This document shows, piece after piece, positions 7,240 to 13,818 of a stretch of 13,872 nucleotides of DNA. The stretch covers positions 1 through 13,872 of the forward strand of contig CAZYSS010000056.1 of the NCBI GenBank assembly GCA_964649845.1, written 5' to 3'. A program made the translations under genes and the position numbers. The notes below the pieces were generated by a model that was not told the origin of the DNA, did no database searches, and was given only the letters and a program-made list of their open reading frames with translations. The stretch's first letter is position 1, and the number at the start of each line of letters is the position of its first letter. Source of the stretch: RGIG3102 sp964649845. GTDB lineage: Bacteria > Bacillota > Clostridia > Oscillospirales > Ruminococcaceae.

Positions 7240-7515
7240 TTATTTGTTTACAGCGTTTTTCAGTGCTGTGCCAGCTTTGAATACTGGGGCTTTGCTTGCG
7301 GCAATAACCATTGCTTCGCCTGTCTGTGGGTTGTGGCCCATTCTTTCAGCTCTTTCTTTTACTTCAAATGTACCGAAGCCTACCAGGCTTACTTTTTCAC
7401 CGCTGATAAGTGTTTCTGTGATTGCATCGATAACAGCTGAAACTGCTTTGTCTGCATCTTTCTTTGTGAGATCTGCTTTTTCGCTAACCAGTGCGATAAG
7501 TTCTGCTTTTGTCAT
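7240..7515 (-). CDS. hup: HU-family DNA-binding protein
   Basis: 91 aa, the normal length for HU. It shows the N-terminal dimer helices (MTKAELIALVSEKADLTKKDADKAVSAV is typical), the GFGTFEVKER signature, the flexible arm with NPQTGE where Pro63-like intercalation occurs, and the C-terminal KAGTALKNAVN. HU is a homodimeric nucleoid protein that bends DNA non-specifically. In the arm, MGHNPQTGE has His where RxGRNPQTGE is more usual, a mild variant. GGAGGA lies upstream. Only 23 bp separate it from mazG, so it is read from the same promoter, but it ends in its own terminator. Placement between mazG and yabO is known in Clostridia and differs from B. subtilis. Confidence 0.96.
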   Translation of the reverse strand: MTKAELIALVSEKADLTKKDADKAVSAVIDAITETLISGEKVSLVGFGTFEVKERAERMGHNPQTGEAMVIAASKAPVFKAGTALKNAVNK

Positions 7516-7538
7516 ATCTATAAATCCTCCGATTATAT

Positions 7539-8345
7539 TTAATTCTCATCAGGCTCCTGTGCCTGAATCCATAGTTCTTTTAACAGAGCGAATTCTATTG
7601 TATCAAAAGACAGACTCTTTTGCAATGCCAAATTTTCAAAATTATTAAANNNNNNNNNNCAAGATATTTTTACAAATTTTCTGCTTTTTTCACGAAGAAG
7701 CTGTTCTGAATCCATTTTGTTAAGGCGCACCAGGCTTACTGCAGAAAACAGCATATCTTCCAGTTGGTCCTGTGTAGCATTATAATCAGCTCTTTCTATC
7801 TCATCAAGCAATGTGCGGATATTGGCTACTTCTGCCTTTTTGTCCGGCACAGGCAAACCGCCTGCAGCCACCCTTTTCTGCACTTTTTGGGCATACATAA
7901 GTGCTGGGAAACTGTGTGGCACTGCGTTTACAGTCCGGCTTACTGTATTATGACCATGGGAATCGTTTTTAATCGCTTCCCAATTGGAAAGTACTTCATC
8001 CACGCTGTTTACCTGCAGACCTTTAAAAACGTGTGGGTGGCGCAACACCAGCTTCCGTGCCAGATCATTTACCACATCTGCAAATGTAAAAGAGTTTATC
8101 TCCTTTTCCATCTGTGAATGCATCAGTACCTGCAGCAGAACATCTCCCAGTTCTTCACGAAGCAACACTTTGTCACCATTGTCGATGGCATCCACAGCTT
8201 CGTATGTTTCTTCTATAAAGTCTTTTCTTATGGATTTATGTGTCTGCACCCTGTCCCAGTCACAGCCATCCTCAGGGTCACGCAGCATTTCCACAATTTT
8301 CAGCAGGTCATCTATTGTATAAAAATCTTTTCTTGTAAATTCCAT
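7539..8345 (-). CDS. mazG: MazG nucleoside triphosphate pyrophosphohydrolase (contains assembly gap)
   Basis: About 268 aa as given, with four undefined residues (229-232) from ten N bases. The N-terminal MazG domain has the metal-binding EETYE (45-49) and EELGD (64-68) helices and the preceding DGCDWDRVQTHKSI, matching the family CPWDxxQTH element; a second MazG-like segment follows (about 150-220). The family hydrolyses dNTP/NTP to NMP and pyrophosphate. In B. subtilis the equivalent YabN carries an extra N-terminal methylase domain that is absent here. Near the gap the usual KFxxRFxxxE is disturbed (KFVKIS-gap-FNNFE), so a few bases at the contig edges may be wrong. Ribosome site AAGGAG lies upstream. 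The gene is 42 bp behind spoVB with no hairpin between. Confidence 0.92.
   Translation of the reverse strand: MEFTRKDFYTIDDLLKIVEMLRDPEDGCDWDRVQTHKSIRKDFIEETYEAVDAIDNGDKVLLREELGDVLLQVLMHSQMEKEINSFTFADVVNDLARKLVLRHPHVFKGLQVNSVDEVLSNWEAIKNDSHGHNTVSRTVNAVPHSFPALMYAQKVQKRVAAGGLPVPDKKAEVANIRTLLDEIERADYNATQDQLEDMLFSAVSLVRLNKMDSEQLLREKSRKFVKISXXXXFNNFENLALQKSLSFDTIEFALLKELWIQAQEPDEN
7650..7659. other. Assembly gap of 10 N inside mazG
   Basis: Ten undefined bases join two contigs within the mazG C-terminal coding region. The number may be a placeholder; the frame happens to continue across it, which suggests that little is missing. Confidence 0.97.
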
Positions 8346-8387
8346 AGGTATAGTCTCCTTTACAGAGACATTTTATCACCCATGGCT

Positions 8388-9956
8388 TTATTTATCAACG
8401 AAAAATCCCATAAAAAGAAAGATTGTAACATAAACAATCACAAAAATTCCGCCGCAAAAAACTGTTCTGAACACCACAGGTACTGTATAAAGCACAAAAT
8501 CTGCAAATATTCGCAGAAAAGTCAGCAATATGTACGCTACCACCAGTGGCAATACTATATGGCGGAAAATGTTGAAATTTTTGTCTGTTTTCTTTACTGC
8601 CATAACCGATAAACCAAAAACTATACAATGAAACGCTATCTGGGATATGATACACCCCATAATATTGATACTGCCCACAGAACACAGCTGTATACAGCTT
8701 ACCACCTTTATGCCACAGGCCAGAAGCAAAATCCTGAAAATTGTGGAAGATTTTTTATCTGCGTGAAGAATTGAATTCAATGGAAAGGAAAAAGCAGACA
8801 GTATAGCCACAGGCGCCATAAAACGCAGGAAATAGGTAGCCAGTTCTGTCTGGGCGCCTCTGTCCCCATACAGCGTTATCAGCACCTCATTTGGAAAAAA
8901 GGCAACAAAAAGGCTGACAGGTACCACCAGAAAAGCAGTTATGCGGATAAGCTTTTCCGTCTGGCGGTGTACCGCATCTGTGCTTTCTGCCCGTATACTG
9001 CGAGTGAGAAAAGGCAGTCCTGAAGAACCTACCGCAGCTGAAAGGGACGGAATAAGGTTAACCACCGACAGGCACAGCCCCTGATATACACCAAAAAGCC
9101 ATATGGCTTTTTCATCCTCTGCCGAAAAGCTGATAAAAGGATAGGCTGCCATAAGCTGTGAATCAGGGATGGATTTTACAATTGACAGGCATATTACTGT
9201 GTCCACAAAATTTGCCAGGGAAACCACAAGGGCAGACATGGCTATAGGCACAGCCATAGACATAAATGTGGAGGCAGTTATTTCAATACTGCTGGTTTTG
9301 TCCGTTTTATAACTGCGGGCAAAATCTCTGTGCATATACACAAGACAAATAAGACCACATATGCTGATAGTTGCAAAGGCACAGATAAGCTGTGCATCCC
9401 CTGCCCCCTGTCTGACCATTACTCCTGCAAGGTATACTGATGTGATGCCTATAATCACCTTTGCACTGCTTTCCAACACCCCTGCTTTTGCTGTTACCAG
9501 CATATTCAGAGAACCCTGACTGATTCCTTTGTATATAGCCTCAAAGGTGGCAAAAATAAGATTTGGCACCAGCAGGCATACGCCATAAAAAATCATAGGT
9601 GATTCAATATGTATACTGTAAACATAGCTGACAATCAGTGCCGCCACAGCAAGCACAAATGATACAGTACCAAAAAAGCCACTGGCCTTTTTTCTGATTT
9701 TCACAAAAGCTGCAGTATCGTCTGTGGGCTGTGTTGCCCGCAGGCGCGATACTGTTGGGGTGATGCCCGCCGTAGCCAGCGAGAAAAATGGCATAAAAAT
9801 ATTGAAAGCAGCACTGTATTTACCCATTCCCTCTGCCCCTATCATACGTGTAAGGGGTATTCGGTAAGCAGCAGACAGCAGCTTGACCGCCATACTTGAT
9901 ATGGCAAGTATGGCAGTGCCTTTTATAAAAGAATTGTCTTTTGCAGTATTAGTCAT
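8388..9956 (-). CDS. spoVB: Stage V sporulation protein B, MOP-superfamily flippase
   Basis: 522 aa, the usual SpoVB length, with some 12-14 hydrophobic helices along the whole protein. The N-terminus (FIKGTAILAISSMAVKLLSAAYRIPLTRMIG, then GAEGMGKYSAAF) is the typical start of SpoVB/MurJ-like polysaccharide and lipid-II flippases, including the conserved Arg-Ile-Pro-Leu. Its likely role is translocation of a peptidoglycan precursor in the mother cell for cortex synthesis, as in B. subtilis SpoVB. Position ahead of mazG and the yab cluster supports SpoVB over a general capsule flippase. The ribosome site is weak (ACAGGTTT). First gene of the minus-strand cluster, divergent from the XRE-membrane gene. 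Confidence 0.92.
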   Translation of the reverse strand: MTNTAKDNSFIKGTAILAISSMAVKLLSAAYRIPLTRMIGAEGMGKYSAAFNIFMPFFSLATAGITPTVSRLRATQPTDDTAAFVKIRKKASGFFGTVSFVLAVAALIVSYVYSIHIESPMIFYGVCLLVPNLIFATFEAIYKGISQGSLNMLVTAKAGVLESSAKVIIGITSVYLAGVMVRQGAGDAQLICAFATISICGLICLVYMHRDFARSYKTDKTSSIEITASTFMSMAVPIAMSALVVSLANFVDTVICLSIVKSIPDSQLMAAYPFISFSAEDEKAIWLFGVYQGLCLSVVNLIPSLSAAVGSSGLPFLTRSIRAESTDAVHRQTEKLIRITAFLVVPVSLFVAFFPNEVLITLYGDRGAQTELATYFLRFMAPVAILSAFSFPLNSILHADKKSSTIFRILLLACGIKVVSCIQLCSVGSINIMGCIISQIAFHCIVFGLSVMAVKKTDKNFNIFRHIVLPLVVAYILLTFLRIFADFVLYTVPVVFRTVFCGGIFVIVYVTIFLFMGFFVDK

Positions 9957-9984
9957 ATTATAAACCTGTAAATTAATGTTTTAT

Positions 9985-10015
9985 AATATATATTTTTTTG
10001 CTGTAAGAAATATGA
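9985..10015 (-). promoter_or_regulatory. Possible sigma-E-like promoter of spoVB
   Basis: On the minus strand TCATATT (10009-10015) fits the sigma-E -35 consensus KMATATT at all seven positions. The candidate -10, TATATATT (9985-9992), matches five of eight bases of CATACAAT with a 16-bp spacer, slightly longer than usual. Sigma-E control of spoVB is known in B. subtilis. The AT-rich context makes chance matches likely. Confidence 0.3.
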
Positions 10016-10050
10016 ATACCGCCTGTTTTGGGAGCGCAAATCACAATTGC

Positions 10051-10079
10051 GTGACATTTACATACCTGTGGGGTATAAT
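10051..10079 (+). promoter_or_regulatory. Sigma-A promoter of the XRE-membrane gene with overlapping inverted repeat
   Basis: GTGACA (10051-10056), 17-bp spacer, TATAAT (10074-10079): five of six and six of six consensus bases. Transcription should start near 10086, only about 16 bases before the ATG. A short inverted repeat, CGCAA-7-TTGCG (10035-10051), abuts the -35 and could be an operator, perhaps for the gene's own product. Confidence 0.75.
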
Positions 10080-10101
10080 TCAGACAAAGGACGGTGAGGT
10101 T

Positions 10102-11466
10102 ATGCACATTATTGCAAAGAATATAAAACGTCTGCGACAGGCACGAAACTGGACACAGCAGGAAATGGCAGATATGCTGTATGTGACAAGACAGACCGTC
10201 AGCAACTGGGAGAATGGCAAAGCCCTGCCCGATGTGGAAACCCTGCTGCAGATAGCAGAAAAGTTGGATATAGATGTAAATGAACTGGTGTACGGCAAAA
10301 GAAAGCCTGATGAAAAGCTGCAGAAAGATATACTGAACACTGTAAAATATTTTGTTACGCTCTATATGGTATATTATGCAGTCAGATTTATTCAGAATAA
10401 ATATCTTGCAAGTATGTTTGGTTATTCAGGTGTGGTGCTGTTATATTATGTAATCAGGCCGGTTGGTTACTTTTTGGCAGGTATTTTTATAATACAGTTA
10501 TTGAAGCTGACGGGCGTGATAAGAAAAAGCAATGGTATAAAATACAGAGGACTTTACAAATATATAATGCTAATTATTTTTGTGCTGTGTTTCGCCTGCT
10601 GTCTGGAAACAATCCGCTATGATATTTTGTCTGTGATGTTCCGTATGAAGATTGGTCCATTCAAAGGTGCAACTTCCTACAGCAGTATGGACTGGGCACT
10701 GACGTTGCCCGGCTGGGTGGAAGCAATAAAAATTTTTATAAGCAGTATAGCGCTGTCCGGCAGTAAATTCTATAAGCCGCCGTATTATCTGATTTTTGCT
10801 GTATCCGGCATAGTATACGAAATGGCAAAGCCATACAAGCGGAAAGACAATCCGCCATATCTGCCACAGGCTGAAGATATAAAAAATAAGACAAAAGATA
10901 TTATTCACAATCCCGACAGACATTTTAAAAACATAATCAATACAGTAAAAGAAACTGCCGTTACAGTTAAAGCACAGTCCGCTGTAGTTTACAGAACTGC
11001 AATTTTCCTGGCTGTAATGTATCTTCTGACAGTTGTTACATATTCCCACACCCTGCTGTTCAGAAAATGGCTGTGGCTGGGTATTACAGGACCGCTGACT
11101 GTGGCTGTGGCAACTGTTATCATATGTATCTATATGAAGAAAAACATATGGTTTGTAAAAACAGACAGACTGAAATGGAGAAATTTCTTGCTGTCCATAT
11201 GTGCTATGCTGTTTGCAGCTAATCTGCTGGTATTTGTACCGGAGATAATACGTGAAATCGTAATTATACTTGATAATGCAGGGATTATCACTGTAACAGG
11301 CAGCTATGATATCACTGGCTGGGTTTTGCGCCCACCGAAATGGTTTTCAAAGATATATCATTTGCTGATTGATACCAATTCATCAAAAAATATATTGATA
11401 TGGTCTCTCCCTGCCCTTATTTATGAAATTACAAAAGGTTATTACGGAAAAGAAATAAATAACTGA
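10102..11466 (+). CDS. Membrane-embedded XRE-family regulator with two-fold repeated transmembrane domain
   Basis: 454 aa from the ATG at 10102. The frame is open 42 codons further up, but the promoter and the GGTGAGG ribosome site place the start here. Residues 5-62 form a Cro/CI helix-turn-helix (TQQEMADMLYVTRQTVSNWENGK at 18-40, then LPDVETLLQIAEKLDI). The rest is a membrane domain with about eight hydrophobic segments in two similar halves, each two helices, a third helix, an outer loop with a W-rich stretch, and a short fourth helix ending in YE (80-246 and 296-450; compare YYLIFAVSGIVYEMAKPY with ILIWSLPALIYEITKGYY). They are joined by a polar segment (247-295). I do not recognise the membrane family. 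A one-component sensor that binds DNA from the membrane is the simplest reading. It is divergent from spoVB; target and signal unknown. Confidence 0.82.
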   Translation: MHIIAKNIKRLRQARNWTQQEMADMLYVTRQTVSNWENGKALPDVETLLQIAEKLDIDVNELVYGKRKPDEKLQKDILNTVKYFVTLYMVYYAVRFIQNKYLASMFGYSGVVLLYYVIRPVGYFLAGIFIIQLLKLTGVIRKSNGIKYRGLYKYIMLIIFVLCFACCLETIRYDILSVMFRMKIGPFKGATSYSSMDWALTLPGWVEAIKIFISSIALSGSKFYKPPYYLIFAVSGIVYEMAKPYKRKDNPPYLPQAEDIKNKTKDIIHNPDRHFKNIINTVKETAVTVKAQSAVVYRTAIFLAVMYLLTVVTYSHTLLFRKWLWLGITGPLTVAVATVIICIYMKKNIWFVKTDRLKWRNFLLSICAMLFAANLLVFVPEIIREIVIILDNAGIITVTGSYDITGWVLRPPKWFSKIYHLLIDTNSSKNILIWSLPALIYEITKGYYGKEINN

Positions 11467-11471
11467 ACCAA

Positions 11472-11500
11472 GCCGCAGTAAAAACTGCGGCCTGATTTTT
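11472..11500 (+). terminator. Terminator of the XRE-membrane gene
   Basis: Eight-bp perfect stem GCCGCAGT / ACTGCGGC with an AAAA loop, then CTGA and five T bases. It begins 6 bp after the stop codon. The T-tract is displaced by four bases, so efficiency may be moderate. Confidence 0.75.
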
Positions 11501-11514
11501 GTATTATGTATATA

Positions 11515-11543
11515 TAGATTAATTTTTTGTTTTGGGTTATAAT
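11515..11543 (+). promoter_or_regulatory. Putative promoter of the dipeptidase gene
   Basis: A perfect TATAAT at 11538-11543 stands 17 bp after a poor -35 (TAGATT, 11515-11520). The start of transcription would be near 11550, about 35 bases before the ATG. The region is very AT-rich, which weakens the -10 evidence. Confidence 0.4.
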
Positions 11544-11584
11544 ATAAATATTTAATACGTATTATATTTATGGAGGACACATAT

Positions 11585-12556
11585 ATGAAATTTATTGATA
11601 TGCATTGCGACACATTGATGCCTTTTGCACGCAGTAAAGATTACAGCCTGTTTGCAAATGATGGTCAGGTTGACTTTCAGAAAATGAAAAAGGGCGATGC
11701 TATGGCACAGTTCTTTGCAGTATTCTTCCCTAAAATGGAATACTTCACAAACCAGGGTATTGAAATGAACGATGACCTTTATTTCAAACTGCTGACAGAC
11801 GGTTTCTACAGAGATGTGGAAAAACACGGCGACATCATCGCTTATGCAGGCAACGCTGCTGACATTGCAAAAAATGAAAAAGACGGCAAGATGAGTGCTA
11901 TTCTCACAATTGAAGACGGTCGCTTTATCAACGGCGATATGGACAAAATCAAGATGGTTTATGACAAAGGCGTAAGAGCAATTTCTCTTACATGGAACTT
12001 TGAAAACTGCTTTGGCTTCCCTAACAGCCTTGACAAAGAAATCATGAACAAAGGTCTGAAACAGTTCGGTATTGATGCAATTCAGTATATGAATGACCTG
12101 GGTATCATTGTTGACGTTTCTCACCTGTCTGACGGTGGCTTCTATGATGTGGCAAAATACTCTAAAAAGCCATTTGTGGCTACACATTCAAATGCAAGAG
12201 CAGTTTCTCCACACCAGAGAAACCTGACAGACGATATGATTCGCCTGCTGGGTGAAAAAGGCGGTGTTACAGGTCTGAACTTCTGCCCTGAATTTATGGA
12301 TGCAGATATTACAGCAAAACATACACCAATCAGCAACATTGTTAAAAACGCAAAACATATTGTAAATGTGGGCGGTATTGACGTGCTGGGTCTGGGTACA
12401 GACTTTGACGGCATCGGCGGTACACAGGAAATAGCTGACTCCTCTATGCTGCCACTTCTGTGGGATGCACTGGTAAAAGAAGGCTTCCATGAAAGCGAAA
12501 TTGAAAAGATTTCCCATGGCAACGTGCTGCGTGTAATCAAAGAAAGTATGAAATAA
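11585..12556 (+). CDS. Membrane dipeptidase, peptidase family M19 (renal dipeptidase type)
   Basis: 323 aa. A longer frame begins at 11570, but that ATG overlaps GGAGGA (11572-11577), which is a ribosome site 7 bases before the ATG at 11585; the inner start also puts the metal motif at the usual place. Family zinc ligands are all visible: His7 and Asp9 in DMHCDTL, the bridging Glu110 in LTIEDGR, His180 in VDVSHLSD and His201 in ATHSNAR. Asp273 in GLGTDFDGIGG fits the catalytic region. The family cleaves dipeptides, often with broad specificity including D-residues at the C-side. No signal peptide, so it is cytoplasmic despite the family name. It has its own terminator, so it appears monocistronic. 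Codon use is more C-ending (TTC, AAC, GAC) than in the neighbours, which suggests high expression. Confidence 0.95.
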   Translation: MKFIDMHCDTLMPFARSKDYSLFANDGQVDFQKMKKGDAMAQFFAVFFPKMEYFTNQGIEMNDDLYFKLLTDGFYRDVEKHGDIIAYAGNAADIAKNEKDGKMSAILTIEDGRFINGDMDKIKMVYDKGVRAISLTWNFENCFGFPNSLDKEIMNKGLKQFGIDAIQYMNDLGIIVDVSHLSDGGFYDVAKYSKKPFVATHSNARAVSPHQRNLTDDMIRLLGEKGGVTGLNFCPEFMDADITAKHTPISNIVKNAKHIVNVGGIDVLGLGTDFDGIGGTQEIADSSMLPLLWDALVKEGFHESEIEKISHGNVLRVIKESMK

Positions 12557-12566
12557 TAAAAAATGT

Positions 12567-12597
12567 ACAGGGTGGATAATCTCCACCCTGTTTTTTT
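12567..12597 (+). terminator. Terminator of the dipeptidase gene
   Basis: Perfect 10-bp stem ACAGGGTGGA / TCCACCCTGT with loop TAATC, directly followed by seven T bases. It begins 10 bp after the stop codon. Confidence 0.95.
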
Positions 12598-12612
12598 GTG
12601 AAAACACAAGAA

Positions 12613-12631
12613 ATTGACGATAAACATTAAT
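12613..12631. promoter_or_regulatory. Upstream operator copy O1 of the DUF2975/HTH operon
   Basis: ATTGACGATAAACATTAAT, 17 of 19 bases identical to the downstream palindrome at 12670-12688. It lies just ahead of the -35 element. Its symmetry is imperfect, so it would be the weaker site if it is an operator. Confidence 0.6.
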
Positions 12632-12637
12632 TTTCTG

Positions 12638-12666
12638 TTGACATGGCATATTATCTGTGATATAAA
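12638..12666 (+). promoter_or_regulatory. Promoter of the DUF2975/HTH operon
   Basis: Perfect -35 TTGACA (12638-12643), 17-bp spacer, -10 TATAAA (12661-12666, five of six). The strongest promoter in the window by consensus. Operator-like repeats stand on both sides. Confidence 0.85.
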
Positions 12667-12695
12667 TAAATTAACGATAAACGTTAATTTATTTA
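12663..12695. promoter_or_regulatory. Downstream palindromic operator O2
   Basis: Perfect inverted repeat with 14-bp arms (TAAATAAATTAACG / CGTTAATTTATTTA) and centre ATAAA. It overlaps the -10 and the expected transcription start, where a bound repressor would block initiation. The core 12670-12688 is repeated at 12613-12631, centre-to-centre 57 bp. As RNA it could also form a 5' hairpin, but no T-tract follows, so a terminator is unlikely. Confidence 0.75.
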
Positions 12696-12711
12696 CGAAT
12701 AGGTGAGATAT

Positions 12712-13395
12712 ATGAAAGAGAATTACATTGGAAAAATCAACAAAATGGGCAAAATTGGCCATACTGTGGCAAAAATATGCTCTGTTATGATAAGTATTGC
12801 TATGGTGTGTTGTATAGTGGCCACTATGATACTGGCAATGGTACCACGTGACAGTATAATGGTAACAGCCAGTCACAATGCGCAGATTGAAATGGATATG
12901 ACTCACAGCATTATGCCAAACCTTGTGGGCATTGACACAGAAAGTGATAGCAGTTTTGAACTGGACGGCATAAAATATGACCAGTTTGATATAACAGGTA
13001 CACTTGGCAGACAGACTGTTGTGGCAAAATCAACACCTCACACCTATTCACTGAAAGATATGATGTGGGTGATGGTCTGCGGTGCAGTAATGTGCCTGTT
13101 GCTTAACATTTCAATAAAAAAAGTTTCCGTGCTGTTTGATTTTTTCAGGGAATGTGAAACTCCTTTTACTATACAGACAGCAGATGCTTTTAAAAATATC
13201 GCCATTTCCTTTGTACCTGTGATAGTTATGGGCTGGATTCTGGAAGCAGTGATGAAAAAAATCACCACAGGTGTGTGGGACATTGTAATAGGTATAGACC
13301 TGACTGTGGTTATGATTGTGGTGGTGATCTTGATGATGAGCGAAATATTCCGTTACGGCGCAATGCTGCAGACAGAATCTGATGAAACATTGTAA
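12712..13395 (+). CDS. DUF2975-type four-helix membrane protein
   Basis: 227 aa from the ATG at 12712; AGGTGA lies 5 bases before it, so the earlier in-frame GTG at 12703, inside that site, is not the start. Four hydrophobic segments at about 21-44, 114-134, 162-181 and 189-210, ending in FRYGAMLQTESDETL, which matches the conserved tail of DUF2975 proteins such as B. subtilis YoaS. Function of the family is unknown; members are commonly paired with a small YozG-like regulator, as here. The outer loop between helices 1 and 2 (45-113) is long, and its first part is rich in Met and His (SHNAQIEMDMTHSIM). First gene of a two-gene operon, 12 bp ahead of the HTH gene. The protein may serve as partner or sensor for that regulator (inference). 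Confidence 0.85.
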   Translation: MKENYIGKINKMGKIGHTVAKICSVMISIAMVCCIVATMILAMVPRDSIMVTASHNAQIEMDMTHSIMPNLVGIDTESDSSFELDGIKYDQFDITGTLGRQTVVAKSTPHTYSLKDMMWVMVCGAVMCLLLNISIKKVSVLFDFFRECETPFTIQTADAFKNIAISFVPVIVMGWILEAVMKKITTGVWDIVIGIDLTVVMIVVVILMMSEIFRYGAMLQTESDETL

Positions 13396-13407
13396 GGCGG
13401 TGGAATT

Positions 13408-13644
13408 ATGGCTATTGTTTTAAGACTGGACAGAGTTATGGCCGACAGAAAAATATCCCTTAAGGAATTGAGCGAAAAGGTGGGTGTGGCAAATGTAAAT
13501 CTGTCCAAGCTGAAAACCGGCAAAGTAAGCGCTATACGTTTTTCCACATTGGACGCAATATGTGACGTGCTGGACTGCCAGCCCGGTGATATACTGGAAT
13601 TTCGCAGAGAAACCAAAGATGGCGATGTAGAAGTTAAAGAATAA
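13408..13644 (+). CDS. Small Cro/CI-type HTH regulator, YozG-like
   Basis: 78 aa, a single helix-turn-helix domain and a short acidic tail. Key parts are MAIVLRLDRVMADRKISLKE at the N-terminus, LSEKVGVANVNLSKLKTGKV (21-40) as the recognition helices, and FSTLDAICDVLDCQPGDILEF (46-65), the typical end of the HTH_26/YozG group. No sensor domain, so activity is set by concentration or by a partner, probably the DUF2975 protein made just upstream. GGCGGTGG lies ahead of the ATG. It likely binds the twin palindromes around the operon promoter and represses it, a role inferred from layout only. Confidence 0.9.
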   Translation: MAIVLRLDRVMADRKISLKELSEKVGVANVNLSKLKTGKVSAIRFSTLDAICDVLDCQPGDILEFRRETKDGDVEVKE

Positions 13645-13650
13645 AAACAA

Positions 13651-13693
13651 AAAACCTTGTAAACCGGCTGAAATAGCCTATTTACAAGGTTTT
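13651..13693. terminator. Bidirectional terminator between the HTH operon and the tRNA genes
   Basis: Outer arms AAAACCTTGTAAA (13651-13663) and TTTACAAGGTTTT (13681-13693) pair over 13 bp; inside, GGCT (13666-13669) and AGCC (13675-13678) extend the stem. On the minus strand it is followed by TTTGTTTTTATT, a good U-tract for the convergent tRNA transcript; on the plus strand the T run is shorter. It starts 6 bp after the HTH stop codon. Confidence 0.85.
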
Positions 13694-13697
13694 CTTA

Positions 13698-13773
13698 TGG
13701 AGCTGCTAAGCAGATTCGAACTGCCGACCTCTTCCTTACCAAGGAAGTGCTCTGCCTACTGAGCTATAGCAGC
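13698..13773 (-). tRNA. tRNA-Thr(GGT)
   Basis: On the minus strand the acceptor GCTGCTA pairs with TAGCAGC, then discriminator T and encoded CCA. D-arm TAGCTCAGTAGGCAGAGCA, anticodon stem CTTCC/GGAAG with loop TTGGTAA (anticodon GGT, reading ACC/ACT), and T-arm with TTCGAAT. 76 bases with CCA. All arms are intact. Confidence 0.96.
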
Positions 13774-13778
13774 TTAAT

Positions 13779-13814
13779 ACACAAAAAGCAACCTCTACGG
13801 GTTGCTTTTTGTGT
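13779..13814 (-). terminator. 15-bp hairpin between the two tRNA genes
   Basis: Perfect arms ACACAAAAAGCAACC and GGTTGCTTTTTGTGT with a 6-base loop. On the minus strand the 3' arm carries GGTTGCTTTTTGTG, the form of a terminator whose U-tract is inside the stem. It sits after tRNA-Asp and 6 bp before tRNA-Thr, leaving almost no room for a separate promoter, so it may be a partial terminator or a processing signal. Confidence 0.6.
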
Positions 13815-13818
13815 TTGT

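Noticed and set aside
9976..10101. N-terminal extension of the XRE-membrane protein
   Set aside because: The promoter at 10051-10079 lies inside this stretch and a ribosome site precedes the ATG at 10102, where the HTH domain begins.
11552..12906. Minus-strand open frames of 211, 153 and 254 aa opposite the dipeptidase and DUF2975 genes
   Set aside because: They overlap well-supported genes with catalytic motifs, promoters and terminators on the plus strand; their translations are His/Cys/Phe-rich antisense products.
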